Origin: Leisingera sp. ANG59
GTDB taxonomy: Bacteria; Pseudomonadota; Alphaproteobacteria; Rhodobacterales; Rhodobacteraceae
Assembly (NCBI RefSeq): GCF_013317235.1
Contig: NZ_WLCM01000001.1
Location: 303,965-367,964, forward strand
Direction of reading: 5' to 3'
Length of the DNA stretch: 64,000 bases
In this document: piece after piece, positions 28,553-38,791 of the stretch
Position numbering within the stretch: position 1 is the first letter of the stretch
Layout of the letters: every line of letters starts with the position of its first letter
Made by a program: the position numbers and the translations under genes
Notes under the pieces: generated by a model
The model's database searches: none
What the model was told of the DNA's origin: nothing
The model's input: the letters and a program-made list of their open reading frames with translations, nothing else

Positions 28553-29527
28553 ATGAGCGGTTTGCTGGCGCTGCTGGATGACGTGGCGGGGATTGCCAAG
28601 GTGGCGGCGGCCTCGGTCGACGATGTGGCGGCGGCGGCGGGCAAGGCCGGTGCCAAGACCGCCGGTGTGATCATCGACGATGCCGCGGTGACCCCCAAGT
28701 ACCTGCAGGGCTTTGCACCTGCGCGCGAACTGCCGATCATCTGGCGCATCACCCGCGGGTCGCTTTTCAACAAGCTGATCCTGCTGATGCCGGTCGCCAT
28801 GCTGCTGGCTAATTTTGCGCCCTGGGCAATCACGCCCTTATTGATGCTGGGCGGGTCATACTTGTGCTTTGAAGGCGCGGAAAAGATCTTTCACGTGCTG
28901 TTCCCGCACGCGAGCCACGCCATTGACGAGGACATGAGCATCAAGGACCCCGGCCATCTTGAGGAGCAGAAGATCAGGGGTGCGATCAAGACCGACTTCA
29001 TCCTGTCGGCGGAAATCATGACCATCGCGCTGGCTGCCATCGAGGCGCCGAACGTCTGGATGCAGGCGGCAACGCTGGCTGTGGTGGCGATCGGCGTGAC
29101 GGTTGCGGTCTACGGGTCTGTTGCGCTGATCGTGAAGATGGACGATGTCGGCCTGTTCCTGGCCGAGAACGCCCGCACCGGTCTTGGCCGCGGGCTGGGG
29201 CGCGGGCTGGTCAAGTTCATGCCGGTGCTGATGAAGATCCTGTCGGTGGTCGGCACCGCAGCGATGCTGTGGGTCGGCGGCTCCATCATCATCCACGGGC
29301 TGGAGGTGCTGGGCTTTGGCTGGTTGGGCCACCACATCCACGACTGGGCCTATGCCGTGGGCCACGCGGTTCCAGAAGGCTGGATGGGCTTTGCCGAGTG
29401 GACCGCCAAAGCGGCGATGGACGGGGTGTTTGGCCTGGCACTGGGGCTCTTGCTGATCCCGGTGGCGACCAAGGTGATCGGGCCGGTAGCCGGCAAACTG
29501 TCCGGCAGTTTCGCTTCCAAGCGGTGA
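28553..29527 (+). CDS. DUF808 family inner membrane protein (YedI-like)
   Basis: A 324-residue membrane protein of the DUF808/YedI family. The start MSGLLALLDDVAGIAKVAAASVDDVAAAAGKAGAK and the block VIIDDAAVTPKYLQGFAPARELPII are diagnostic. Hydrophobic helices then occur around residues 82-107, 150-192, 218-250 and 295-315, with a conserved FEGAEKIFHVLFPH in between. Function is unknown; E. coli YedI is likewise uncharacterised. It is divergent from gap across a shared regulatory region and has no downstream partner. A weak hairpin (29568-29588) follows. Confidence 0.93.
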   Translation: MSGLLALLDDVAGIAKVAAASVDDVAAAAGKAGAKTAGVIIDDAAVTPKYLQGFAPARELPIIWRITRGSLFNKLILLMPVAMLLANFAPWAITPLLMLGGSYLCFEGAEKIFHVLFPHASHAIDEDMSIKDPGHLEEQKIRGAIKTDFILSAEIMTIALAAIEAPNVWMQAATLAVVAIGVTVAVYGSVALIVKMDDVGLFLAENARTGLGRGLGRGLVKFMPVLMKILSVVGTAAMLWVGGSIIIHGLEVLGFGWLGHHIHDWAYAVGHAVPEGWMGFAEWTAKAAMDGVFGLALGLLLIPVATKVIGPVAGKLSGSFASKR

Positions 29528-29702
29528 ACCGACAGTCATGAAAACGGCAAATTCGACGGAAGATTTACTGGCAGATAACCTCTGCCGGCTTTAATGCGCG
29601 GCGGGTTCCGGCCTGGATGCGGCGGCAAGCACCTGGTGGCGGACGTCAGGCGGCAGCGGTAGCATCCGGCTGGATTGTCATTGATTAAAAGAGGGTTACA
29701 CA

Positions 29703-30260
29703 GTGAAAAAACCGATCCTTGGCACCGTTGTGCTGTGCATATCTGCCGCCACGCACGTCTTTGCAGAGGAAACTTGCGGCACGTTGTGCCAGCCGGAGTT
29801 CTATCAAACTGCCACGCCCGCTGCGGTGCAGCAGCTGATTGCAGAGGGCGAGGACGTCAATGCCCTGGGATCAATGGGTCGCTCGCCGCTGCATTTTGCC
29901 GGAAATGCCAGCCCGGAAACCATCCGCTCGCTGATTGACGCCGGCGCGGTTATCGGGGCCCCTGACTCTCTCGACCGAAAACCGATCCATTTTGTTTCGG
30001 CCGTTGCCGGTCCCGAGAATGTGCTGGTTCTGCTCAAGGCCGGTGCGGACCCGAATGCACGCACTGCCAACAATTGGACGCCGCTGCACGGGGTGGCGAA
30101 ATGGGGGCGGCCGGAAACCATCCGGGTGCTGCTGGATGCCGGTGCGGATCCTGCAGCCGTAAACGACATGGGAGAAACTCCCTATGACCTGGTAGGCAAC
30201 AATACCCGGGTTCTGGAATCGGAAGAATTTCAAGTTCTGAAAGACGCCAAGAAGCAGTAG
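29703..30260 (+). CDS. Exported ankyrin-repeat protein
   Basis: A 185-residue protein. A Sec signal peptide (KKPILGTVVLCISAATHVFA) precedes a CxxxC pair (CGTLC) and then four ankyrin repeats between about residues 32 and 170 (AAVQQLIAEGEDVNALGSM, GRSPLHFAGNASPETIRSL, ENVLVLLKAGADPNARTAN, NWTPLHGVAKWGRPETIRVL). Probably a periplasmic protein-binding or inhibitor scaffold; the partner is unknown. The start is a GTG-free ATG preceded by AGAGGG. It is monocistronic and convergent with tkt. Confidence 0.85.
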   Translation: MKKPILGTVVLCISAATHVFAEETCGTLCQPEFYQTATPAAVQQLIAEGEDVNALGSMGRSPLHFAGNASPETIRSLIDAGAVIGAPDSLDRKPIHFVSAVAGPENVLVLLKAGADPNARTANNWTPLHGVAKWGRPETIRVLLDAGADPAAVNDMGETPYDLVGNNTRVLESEEFQVLKDAKKQ

Positions 30261-30321
30261 CCGGCCGAGGGCCCGGCGGCTGCATCCGGCAGGACGGCCA
30301 ATCGGGCAAGACGACCAAAAA

Positions 30322-30350
30322 GAAAGGACGCCAGCAGCTGACGTCCTTTC
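30322..30350. terminator. Bidirectional terminator between the ankyrin gene and tkt
   Basis: Stem GAAAGGACG (30322-30330) / CGTCCTTTC (30342-30350), with A-rich sequence on the left and T-rich in the 3' arm. It lies between convergent stops. Confidence 0.75.
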
Positions 30351-30378
30351 CCTGTTCAACCTGCACCTAAAGCGCGGT

Positions 30379-32400
30379 CTAGCCCAGCAGATCTTTCACC
30401 TTTGCCACTGCACCCTCGGCGGTGATGCCGAAGCGCTCGAACAGCTCGCCTGCCGGGGCAGAGGCGCCGAAACGGTCCATGCCGACGAAACCGGCTTTCT
30501 TCTCCTGGCCGCGCTCGCCCAGCAGCCAGCGGTCCCAGCCGCCGTCGCGCACGGCCGCCTCGATGCCGACGCGCACCGGGCCTGCGGGCAGGACCTTGCG
30601 GCGGTAGGCTTCGTCCTGCGCGGCAAACAGCTCCATGCAGGGCATGGAGACCACGCGGGTGCCGATGCCTTCGGCTTCCAGCTTGGCCTTGGCTTCCATC
30701 GCGACGGAGACCTCGGAGCCGGTGGCGATCAGGATCACCTGGCGCTTGTTTTCTGCTTCGGCCAGCACGTAGGCGCCTTTTTCGACCATGTTGGTCAGCT
30801 TGTGCTCGGTCCGGACGGTCGGCAGGTTCTGACGGGTCAGGGTCATCACCGACGGGGTTTCCTTGGCGGTCAGGGCGATTTCCCAGGCCTCGGCGGTTTC
30901 CACGGTGTCGGCCGGGCGGAACACATAGGTGTTCGGGGTGGCGCGGCAGATCGCCAGATGTTCCACCGGCTGGTGGGTCGGGCCGTCTTCGCCGACACCG
31001 ATCGAGTCGTGGGTCATCACGAACACAGTCGGGATCTTCGACAGGGCCGCCAGGCGCATCGCCGGGCGGGCATAGTCGGTGAAGCAGAAGAAGGTGCCGC
31101 CATAGGGGCGCATGCCGCCGTGCAGCGCCATGCCGTTCATTGCTGCGGCCATGCCGTGCTCGCGGATGCCCCAGTAGACATAGCGGCCCTTGCGGTTGTC
31201 GGTGTCGAAGACGCCCAGGTCGCCGGTCTTGGTGTTGTTGGAGCCGGTGAGGTCGGCGGAGCCGCCCACGGTTTCCGGCATGATCGGGTTGATCACTTCC
31301 AGCGCCATCTCAGACGACTTGCGGGTGGCAACCTTGGGCTGGGTCTCGGAAACCTGCTTTTTCAGCGCCTTGATGGTCGCTGACAGCTTTTTCGGCGCGT
31401 CCAGCGCATAGGCACGGTTGAAACGGTCCTGCTTCTGCTGGGAGATTTCCGCGAAGCGGCCTTCCCAGGCTTCGCGTTCGGACTTGCCGCGGGCACCGAT
31501 CTCTTCCCACTGCGATTTGATCGCTGCCGGGACCTCGAACGGGCCGCCAGTCCAGCCGTAGGCGTCCTTGGCCGCCTGCAGCTGGTCCTTGTCGGTCAGC
31601 GCGCCGTGGCCCTTGGAGGTGTCCTGCGCGGCGTGGCCCAGGGCGATGTGGGTCTTGCAGGCGATCATCGAGGGTTTCTTGGACTTCTTCGCCGCGATGA
31701 TGGCCTCGTCGATGGCCTTGGGGTCGTGGCCGTCGATCTCCAGCACCTGCCAGCCGGACGCCTTGAAGCGCTGCACCTGATTGGTGCGGTCGCTGAGGTC
31801 CACGGTGCCGTCAATGGTGATGTTGTTGTTGTCCCAGAAGACAATCAGCTTGCCCAGCTGGTGGCGCCCGGCGAGGCCGATCGCCTCCTGGCTGATGCCC
31901 TCCATCAGGCAGCCGTCGCCGGCAATCACATAGGTGTGGTGATCAACCACCTTGCGGCCGTAGTGGGCGCGCTGCATTTCTTCGGCCATGGCAAAGCCGA
32001 CGGCGTTGGAGATGCCCTGGCCCAGCGGGCCGGTGGTGACTTCAACCGCGTCGATCAGGAAGTTCTCCGGGTGGCCTGCGGTAATCGCACCGGTCTGGCG
32101 GAAGTTCTTGATCTGATCCAGGGTAACCTGCTTATCGCCGGTGAGATACAGCAGCGCGTAGATCAGCATTGAGCCGTGGCCCGCCGACAGGATGAACCGG
32201 TCGCGGTCCGGCCAAGCCGGGTTGGATGCGTCGAATTTCATGTGCTTTTCGAACAGCACGGTGGCCACGTCGGCCATGCCGATAGGCATGCCGGTATGGC
32301 CGGAGTTGGCGGCGGCGACGGCGTCCAGAGCCAGCGCGCGGATGGCGGCGGCTTTGTTCCAATGTTCGGGATTGGCGGTGCGCAGGGCTGTCAGGTCCAC
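30379..32400 (-). CDS. tkt: Transketolase
   Basis: TPP enzyme moving two-carbon units in the pentose phosphate pathway. It has 673 residues. Blocks are [20 protein letters not shown], the TPP motif [19 protein letters not shown] ending in [11 protein letters not shown], then [25 protein letters not shown] in the pyrimidine domain and [20 protein letters not shown]. The start is a GTG at 32400 with AAAGGAC at suitable spacing; the protein begins (M)[16 protein letters not shown], the normal N-terminus. In this lineage tkt commonly neighbours gap and zapA. The adjacent 243-bp region toward the coiled-coil gene holds no gene I can support. Confidence 0.97.
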   Translation of the reverse strand: MDLTALRTANPEHWNKAAAIRALALDAVAAANSGHTGMPIGMADVATVLFEKHMKFDASNPAWPDRDRFILSAGHGSMLIYALLYLTGDKQVTLDQIKNFRQTGAITAGHPENFLIDAVEVTTGPLGQGISNAVGFAMAEEMQRAHYGRKVVDHHTYVIAGDGCLMEGISQEAIGLAGRHQLGKLIVFWDNNNITIDGTVDLSDRTNQVQRFKASGWQVLEIDGHDPKAIDEAIIAAKKSKKPSMIACKTHIALGHAAQDTSKGHGALTDKDQLQAAKDAYGWTGGPFEVPAAIKSQWEEIGARGKSEREAWEGRFAEISQQKQDRFNRAYALDAPKKLSATIKALKKQVSETQPKVATRKSSEMALEVINPIMPETVGGSADLTGSNNTKTGDLGVFDTDNRKGRYVYWGIREHGMAAAMNGMALHGGMRPYGGTFFCFTDYARPAMRLAALSKIPTVFVMTHDSIGVGEDGPTHQPVEHLAICRATPNTYVFRPADTVETAEAWEIALTAKETPSVMTLTRQNLPTVRTEHKLTNMVEKGAYVLAEAENKRQVILIATGSEVSVAMEAKAKLEAEGIGTRVVSMPCMELFAAQDEAYRRKVLPAGPVRVGIEAAVRDGGWDRWLLGERGQEKKAGFVGMDRFGASAPAGELFERFGITAEGAVAKVKDLLG

Positions 32401-32643
32401 TTGGATTGTCCTTTGGCGTTAACAGGCATTTGCAGCGCTCAATAACAGCGATGAGCCAAAGATCAAGCGTGGTTGCGCCGATCGCCGGTATTCTGCGCGA
32501 ACTTGGCGCGGCAAGTGGTTGAAACGCAAAGGGGGGTGATTTATCCCTGAAACGGAAGAACTGGCCCATGCCGGCCGCGCGTGTTCGATTCGGGCAGGCA
32601 GCGGGGCGACAAAGGAACGGCAGGGTGCGGGTGAGGGACAGGC

Positions 32644-33489
32644 ATGAACCAGATTGAAGAATTGCAGGGCCGCATCCAGGCCGCGCTGGAGCGCATCAGC
32701 GCAGGCTCTGCCGCGCTGCAGGAGGCACGCGCGGCGGACAAGGTCAAGGCGGAGGAAGCTGCGGCCGCCGCTGTTCAGGCCGCTGAGGCCGCTGCTGCCG
32801 GGGCTGCAAATGCAGAGCTGGAGCAGGCGCTCGACGAGGAAAGGACTGCCAACGCCCAGCTGGAAGAACGGGTGAAGGTGCTGCATGCCCGTCTCAAGGA
32901 GGCCGAAAGCAGCGCGCCTGCCGGTTCCGCCAGCAGCGCAGATGTCGCCGCGATGGAAGCCGAGTTGCAGCTGTTGCGCAACGAGGCCGGCGACCCGGCC
33001 GAGAAACAGGCGCTGCGGGCTGAAGTTTCCCGTTTGAAGGCCGATATGGAGGCGGCAGCCAATACCGCTGCCAGTGCCCGTGAAGCGCTGGAGGATGAGC
33101 TGGCCGAGGCCAGGGCGGCCATTGACGGCCTCAAGGCGCAGCTGGAGGCTGCGCAGGCCGCAGATGGTGCGGCGGCGGAGCAGCCCGCCGTGGTGCCGGA
33201 TATGAGCGCCGAACTGGAGCGCCAGAACGAAGCGCTGGTGCGGCTGGACAGCGAATTGCAGCAGCTGCGCCAGGCCAATGAGGAGCTGCGCGCCTCCAAT
33301 GCCGCCTTGCGCGAGGCCAACGCGCAAAGCCTGGGGGATGCCGGGCTGATCAATACGGCAATGGAAGCTGAAATCGAAGGGCTGCGCGCCGCGCAGGCCA
33401 GCGATCAGGCCCAGGTCAACGCTGTTCTGGCCAAGCTGGAGCCGCTGCTGGTCAACGCCCGCAACCTGCCCGAAGGAGAGGAAGTCTGA
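32644..33489 (+). CDS. Long coiled-coil protein coupled to zapA
   Basis: A 281-residue protein, almost entirely Ala/Glu/Leu/Gln-rich heptads from residue 1 to 250 (ELEQALDEERTANAQLEERVKVLHARL; QNEALVRLDSELQQLRQANEELRASNA), with no signal peptide or membrane helix. I do not recognise a named family. Its TGA overlaps the zapA ATG by one base (TGATG), so the products are made together. Known Z-ring partners of ZapA (ZapB) are coiled coils, so a cell-division role is a reasonable inference. GAGGGAC precedes the ATG. Confidence 0.75.
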   Translation: MNQIEELQGRIQAALERISAGSAALQEARAADKVKAEEAAAAAVQAAEAAAAGAANAELEQALDEERTANAQLEERVKVLHARLKEAESSAPAGSASSADVAAMEAELQLLRNEAGDPAEKQALRAEVSRLKADMEAAANTAASAREALEDELAEARAAIDGLKAQLEAAQAADGAAAEQPAVVPDMSAELERQNEALVRLDSELQQLRQANEELRASNAALREANAQSLGDAGLINTAMEAEIEGLRAAQASDQAQVNAVLAKLEPLLVNARNLPEGEEV

Positions 33490-33884
33490 TGCCCGAAGTG
33501 ACCATTCATATCGGCGGCCGCGGCTTTGAAGTCTCCTGTCAGGAGGGTGAGGAAAGCTATCTGCACGCTGCAGCCAAGATGCTGGATGACGAAGCGCAAG
33601 TGCTGTCGGACCAGATCGGCCGCATGCCCGAAGCGCGGATGCTTCTGATGGCGGGGCTGATGCTGGCGGACAAGACCGCCGCGGTCGAGGACCGGATCAA
33701 GGAAGTCGAGGCCGAACTGGCCGAACGCATGCAGGAGCTGGAAGCGCTGAAAGCCGCGCCGCCGCCGGAGCCTGAACGGATCGAAATCCCGGTGGTGCCG
33801 CCGCAAGTGACCGAAAGCCTGGCCGAGCTGGCAGCCCGCACTGAGGCGCTGGCCCAGGAGATCGAGGAACAGGCGGCAGGCTGA
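33489..33884 (+). CDS. zapA: Cell division protein ZapA
   Basis: Binds and bundles FtsZ filaments at midcell. It has 131 residues. The N-terminal globular part EVTIHIGGRGFEVSCQEGEESYL...AAKMLDDEAQVLSDQIGRMPEARMLLMAGLMLADK matches ZapA across its length (quoted in parts). The helical C-terminal half forms the dimer/tetramer coiled coil, and the tail (PPPEPERIEIPVVPPQ) is a proline-rich extension. It is translationally coupled to the coiled-coil gene and followed by a terminator. Confidence 0.9.
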   Translation: MPEVTIHIGGRGFEVSCQEGEESYLHAAAKMLDDEAQVLSDQIGRMPEARMLLMAGLMLADKTAAVEDRIKEVEAELAERMQELEALKAAPPPEPERIEIPVVPPQVTESLAELAARTEALAQEIEEQAAG

Positions 33885-33915
33885 GGCCGTTGCCCCAAGA
33901 CATTGCGATAAAAGG

Positions 33916-33943
33916 AAAAGGCGCCGCAAGGGCGCCTTTTTTT
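33916..33943 (+). terminator. Rho-independent terminator after zapA
   Basis: Stem AAAAGGCGCC (33916-33925) / GGCGCCTTTT (33931-33940) with 5-nt loop and seven T. Confidence 0.92.
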
Positions 33944-33967
33944 GGTTGCGGAGGATGGCGCCTGGGA

Positions 33968-34330
33968 TCAGGCGTTGGCTTCGCGGATCTTGTCGGCGGC
34001 GTCCTTGTTGAAGGCGATGCCGTTGTCCTCGAACAAGGTGTCCAGCTCCGACGACAGGGCCATCTCGGTGATGATGTCGCAGCCGCCCACGAATTCACCC
34101 TTCACATAGAGCTGCGGGATGGTCGGCCAGTCGGAATATTCCTTGATGCCCGAACGGATCTCTTCGTCAGCCAGCACGTTCACGTCGGTGTAATCCACGC
34201 CGATGTAGTTTAGCACCGCTGCCACGCGCGAGGAGAAGCCGCACTGCGGCATTTCCTTGGTGCCTTTCATGTAGAGCACCACGTCATTGGCTTTGACGGT
34301 TTCGTCGATGCGGGTCTTTGCGTCGGTCAT
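33968..34330 (-). CDS. grxD: Monothiol CGFS glutaredoxin (Grx4 type)
   Basis: Cytosolic Fe-S carrier and sensor that binds a [2Fe-2S] cluster with glutathione, often paired with BolA. It has 120 residues, with the active site MPQCGFS and Cys30, then [21 protein letters not shown] as the glutathione-binding region. The bolA gene lies upstream on the same strand, 144 bp away, separated only by a tiny ORF whose stop overlaps this ATG (ATGA). Grx4-BolA complexes are known to carry and signal iron status, so the pairing is meaningful. Confidence 0.96.
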   Translation of the reverse strand: MTDAKTRIDETVKANDVVLYMKGTKEMPQCGFSSRVAAVLNYIGVDYTDVNVLADEEIRSGIKEYSDWPTIPQLYVKGEFVGGCDIITEMALSSELDTLFEDNGIAFNKDAADKIREANA

Positions 34331-34470
34331 ATGTCGTTGTCCTTTTCGTCGTGCCGCCGAGGGTGGACCGGCATGAAGTCTTTGAGTGCGAGATACGTTA
34401 CAATGGGCAGCAATAAAAGGGCTGCAGCCGCAGAAACTTGCTCTCCCGCAAACTCTAGCAGCCAGTCCAA
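34327..34470 (-). CDS. Candidate 47-residue membrane ORF between bolA and grxD
   Basis: Read by hand on the minus strand. TTG start at 34470, four bases after the bolA stop; TGA overlaps the grxD ATG as ATGA. The product begins (M)[20 protein letters not shown], continues [15 protein letters not shown] and ends in a polar tail with RRHDEKD. It has one transmembrane helix (about residues 11-29). No good Shine-Dalgarno is visible, so expression would depend on coupling to bolA. The exact fit between two coupled genes is the main support; it could still be chance. Confidence 0.4.
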   Translation of the reverse strand: MDWLLEFAGEQVSAAAALLLLPIVTYLALKDFMPVHPRRHDEKDNDI

Positions 34471-34474
34471 GAGG

Positions 34475-34711
34475 TTATTCCGGCGCCTTGGTGGTCAGCG
34501 CCAGCGCGTGCAGCTCGCCGTCGGGGCCGTCCATCTTGCCTTTCAGCGCGGCATAGACGGCGCGTTGCTGCTGGACGCGGTTTTTGCCGCGGAAGCTTTC
34601 GTCGACAACCATCGCTGACATGTGCACGCCGTCGGAGCCGCCGACCTGAATTTCAGCGTCCGGGAAGGCTTCGCGCAGCAGTTCTTCGATTTCGTGGGCT
34701 TGCATGGGCAT
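34475..34711 (-). CDS. bolA: BolA family protein
   Basis: A 78-residue BolA/IbaG-type protein, partner of monothiol glutaredoxin in Fe-S cluster transfer and iron regulation. The sequence holds IEELLREAFPDAEIQVGGSD, VHMSAMVVDESFRGKNRVQQQR with the invariant FRGKN.V.QQR, and HALALTTKAPE with the conserved late His. ATG at 34711 has AAGGAC upstream; an in-frame ATG at 34705 is the alternative. It shares an apparent operon with grxD. Confidence 0.95.
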   Translation of the reverse strand: MPMQAHEIEELLREAFPDAEIQVGGSDGVHMSAMVVDESFRGKNRVQQQRAVYAALKGKMDGPDGELHALALTTKAPE

Positions 34712-34776
34712 CCGGGGAAGTCCTTTGTCTTGTTTGGTAAAAATGTAGGTGTGCGCCGTCGGCTGTGCAAGCAGGA

Positions 34777-35295
34777 TTAGGGCTGGCCCGGTGCAAAAGG
34801 CGCGATGGTTTCGACAAATTCCGGCACCGCCGCCAGGGCCGCCTGCACCGCGTCTTCCTCGAAATCCCAGATCGAGGACGGGGTGCCGGGGCACAGTGCG
34901 GCGGTCAGCTCCGAGCAGCGGTTTCGCAGGTCCTTGGGCAACGGCAGCGCCGCGGCTTCCTGCAGAACCAGCAGCGCCTCGTGGATCGGCCGCAGCACCC
35001 GCAGGGCATAGGTCATATGGGTCAGCAGATCCGGGTCGTCGTGCCAGGTCTCGCCTTCGAACAGTTCCTGTATCACCCGCTGGCCAGCGCCTGCGCAGGA
35101 ATAGGCGACGCAGCCGCCAAAGCCGCAAGCGTCCAAATCGCTGTGGATGCTGCAGTGAAAATCCGGTGCAAGATTGGGGCAGGGCGCGTCTGCCGCCTTC
35201 AACAGGCCGAAATCCTCATGCGCCTCAAACGGATAGGCCACACAGCACAGGGCTGCGCAGCGGCTGCAATCCTCTGTCAGCTCAGGCAGGGTCAT
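34777..35295 (-). CDS. Cysteine-cluster protein (YkgJ-like, predicted metal-binding)
   Basis: A 172-residue cytosolic protein. The N-terminal 70 residues hold at least nine Cys: DCSRCAALCCVAYPF near residue 9, APCPNL, FHCSIH, ACGFGGCVAYSC, then GAGQRVIQELF. This is the pattern of putative zinc/iron-chelating YkgJ-type domains, also seen fused to pentapeptide repeats in actinobacteria. The rest is helical with no motif. The start at 35295 has GGGAG upstream; more distal in-frame codons fall in the purL terminator. No function is established. Confidence 0.75.
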   Translation of the reverse strand: MTLPELTEDCSRCAALCCVAYPFEAHEDFGLLKAADAPCPNLAPDFHCSIHSDLDACGFGGCVAYSCAGAGQRVIQELFEGETWHDDPDLLTHMTYALRVLRPIHEALLVLQEAAALPLPKDLRNRCSELTAALCPGTPSSIWDFEEDAVQAALAAVPEFVETIAPFAPGQP

Positions 35296-35316
35296 GGGCG
35301 GGCGCTCCCAGGGGCA

Positions 35317-35349
35317 AAGAAAAAGGCGGGACGGCTGCGCCATCCCGCC
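35317..35349 (-). terminator. Rho-independent terminator of purL
   Basis: Stem GGCGGGA / TCCCGCC (plus 35325-35331 and 35343-35349), with AAAGAAAAA on the plus strand that becomes the U-tract on the minus strand. Confidence 0.85.
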
Positions 35350-35388
35350 AATGTTCATGTATCAATCGCTGCCTGCTTGGGCCAGCGA

Positions 35389-37554
<2,166 letters not shown>

Positions 37555-37657
37555 CCGTAAACGTCCCCAATGGCTGCGATTGCGCGCCTTTTAGAGCAAG
37601 CTTTGCCATTGGGAAAGAGGGGTTGCGCAAACGGATGCACGCAGAGTGGCCGCAGGG

Positions 37658-38791
37658 TCAGAACCGCTGCCCGACATAGACATACAGCTGGGTTTCCTGC
37701 GCGTTGTTGCGGCTGAGATCAATGGAGAAATCGACCGGGAATTTCTTTGAGACCCGGTAGCGGAGGCCTGCGCCGGCGGCGCTGTGGCTGCCGCCCTGCG
37801 TCAAATCGCCGAACTCCGGCCCCGTCCAGCCGGTGCCGGCAAAGACCACGCCGCCCCAGCGCTTGGAAAACCGCCTGCGGTACTCGGCCTGCACCGAGGC
37901 AGAGTGCGCGCCGATGAACTGCGTGCTGTTGAAGCCCCGCATGTTGTCGGTGGCGCCGATGGAGCATTGGTCGAAGAACGGCGTATTGCCGGAGGCAGCG
38001 CAAAAGGTGCCGCGCAGAGCAAGCACACCGCGCCGACCCAGCGGGCGGTAGCCGTCAAGAATGGCATAACCCTTGTCATACCGGCGGCTGAGCCCGCCCA
38101 GGGTGTGGGACCGGGTGGCAAAGGCAGTCAGCCGTGTGCCTTGCGTGGGATAGTCACTGTCATCGCGCCGGTCCCAGTCAAGGCTGAGACCGAAGGTTCC
38201 GATTTCCAGATCAGCATCCGGCTGCAGGCTGGACGGCAGCAGCCCCGCGTTTGGCGTGATGCCCGTCTCCAAGTAGCGCAGCAGGATCCCGGCAGACAGC
38301 TCCGGCGTCACCCCATACGCCGCGTTGATCCGCACCAGCGACCCGTCCTGCCTGACCGGCAGCACGCCAAGTCCGGTATACAGGTCATAGGCCGCGTCCG
38401 CCCGCGCCGCGAGGGCCTTGATCTGCCAGCGGTTGCCCGGCAAGGCGAAGTTGATCATACCCGCCGTTGCCCGGCTGCCATTGTCCGACCTGAGACCACC
38501 CAATCCAATCACAGAAGTGTTGGCATCCTGACTGGTCTTGAACAGATACCCCGCGCCCAGCGCCAAGCCAGTGCCGATCATCGGGCTGGAAAACGGCACT
38601 GGTGCAACCACGACAGAGCCGTTGCGGAAGCCATAGCCTTCGGCCTTCTGCGCGGCCTCGATGTTCCCCAGTTGCCGCTCCGTCTGTTCTGGCCCCGCAG
38701 TAAGCCCGGCAGTGGCCAGAAGCGCCAATCCTGCAGCCGCGGCCGCTGTTCTGGCGGCGCGGCACAGGGGATTACTTCTTCTGCCCGGCAC
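37658..38791 (-). CDS. Outer-membrane beta-barrel protein (BamA/TamA-like surface antigen)
   Basis: A 377-residue protein with a signal peptide (AARTAAAAAGLALLATAGLTAG) and alternating beta strands throughout, ending in YVYVGQRF with terminal Phe, the BAM recognition signal. The second half has LDWDRRDDSDYPTQGTRLTA, ALRGTFCAASG and NMRGFNSTQF, which matches the bacterial surface antigen D15 barrel (RGF/Y loop that tucks into the barrel). POTRA domains are absent, so it is a barrel-only paralogue of unknown role. The start is GTG, overlapping the MscS gene end by 20 bp, so the pair is probably co-translated. Confidence 0.8.
   Translation of the reverse strand: MPGRRSNPLCRAARTAAAAAGLALLATAGLTAGPEQTERQLGNIEAAQKAEGYGFRNGSVVVAPVPFSSPMIGTGLALGAGYLFKTSQDANTSVIGLGGLRSDNGSRATAGMINFALPGNRWQIKALAARADAAYDLYTGLGVLPVRQDGSLVRINAAYGVTPELSAGILLRYLETGITPNAGLLPSSLQPDADLEIGTFGLSLDWDRRDDSDYPTQGTRLTAFATRSHTLGGLSRRYDKGYAILDGYRPLGRRGVLALRGTFCAASGNTPFFDQCSIGATDNMRGFNSTQFIGAHSASVQAEYRRRFSKRWGGVVFAGTGWTGPEFGDLTQGGSHSAAGAGLRYRVSKKFPVDFSIDLSRNNAQETQLYVYVGQRF

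Noticed and set aside
32401-32643. 6S RNA near zapA, as in E. coli
   Set aside because: I could not fold a long bubble-containing duplex in either zapA-flanking gap, and the 3' gap is only 83 bp.
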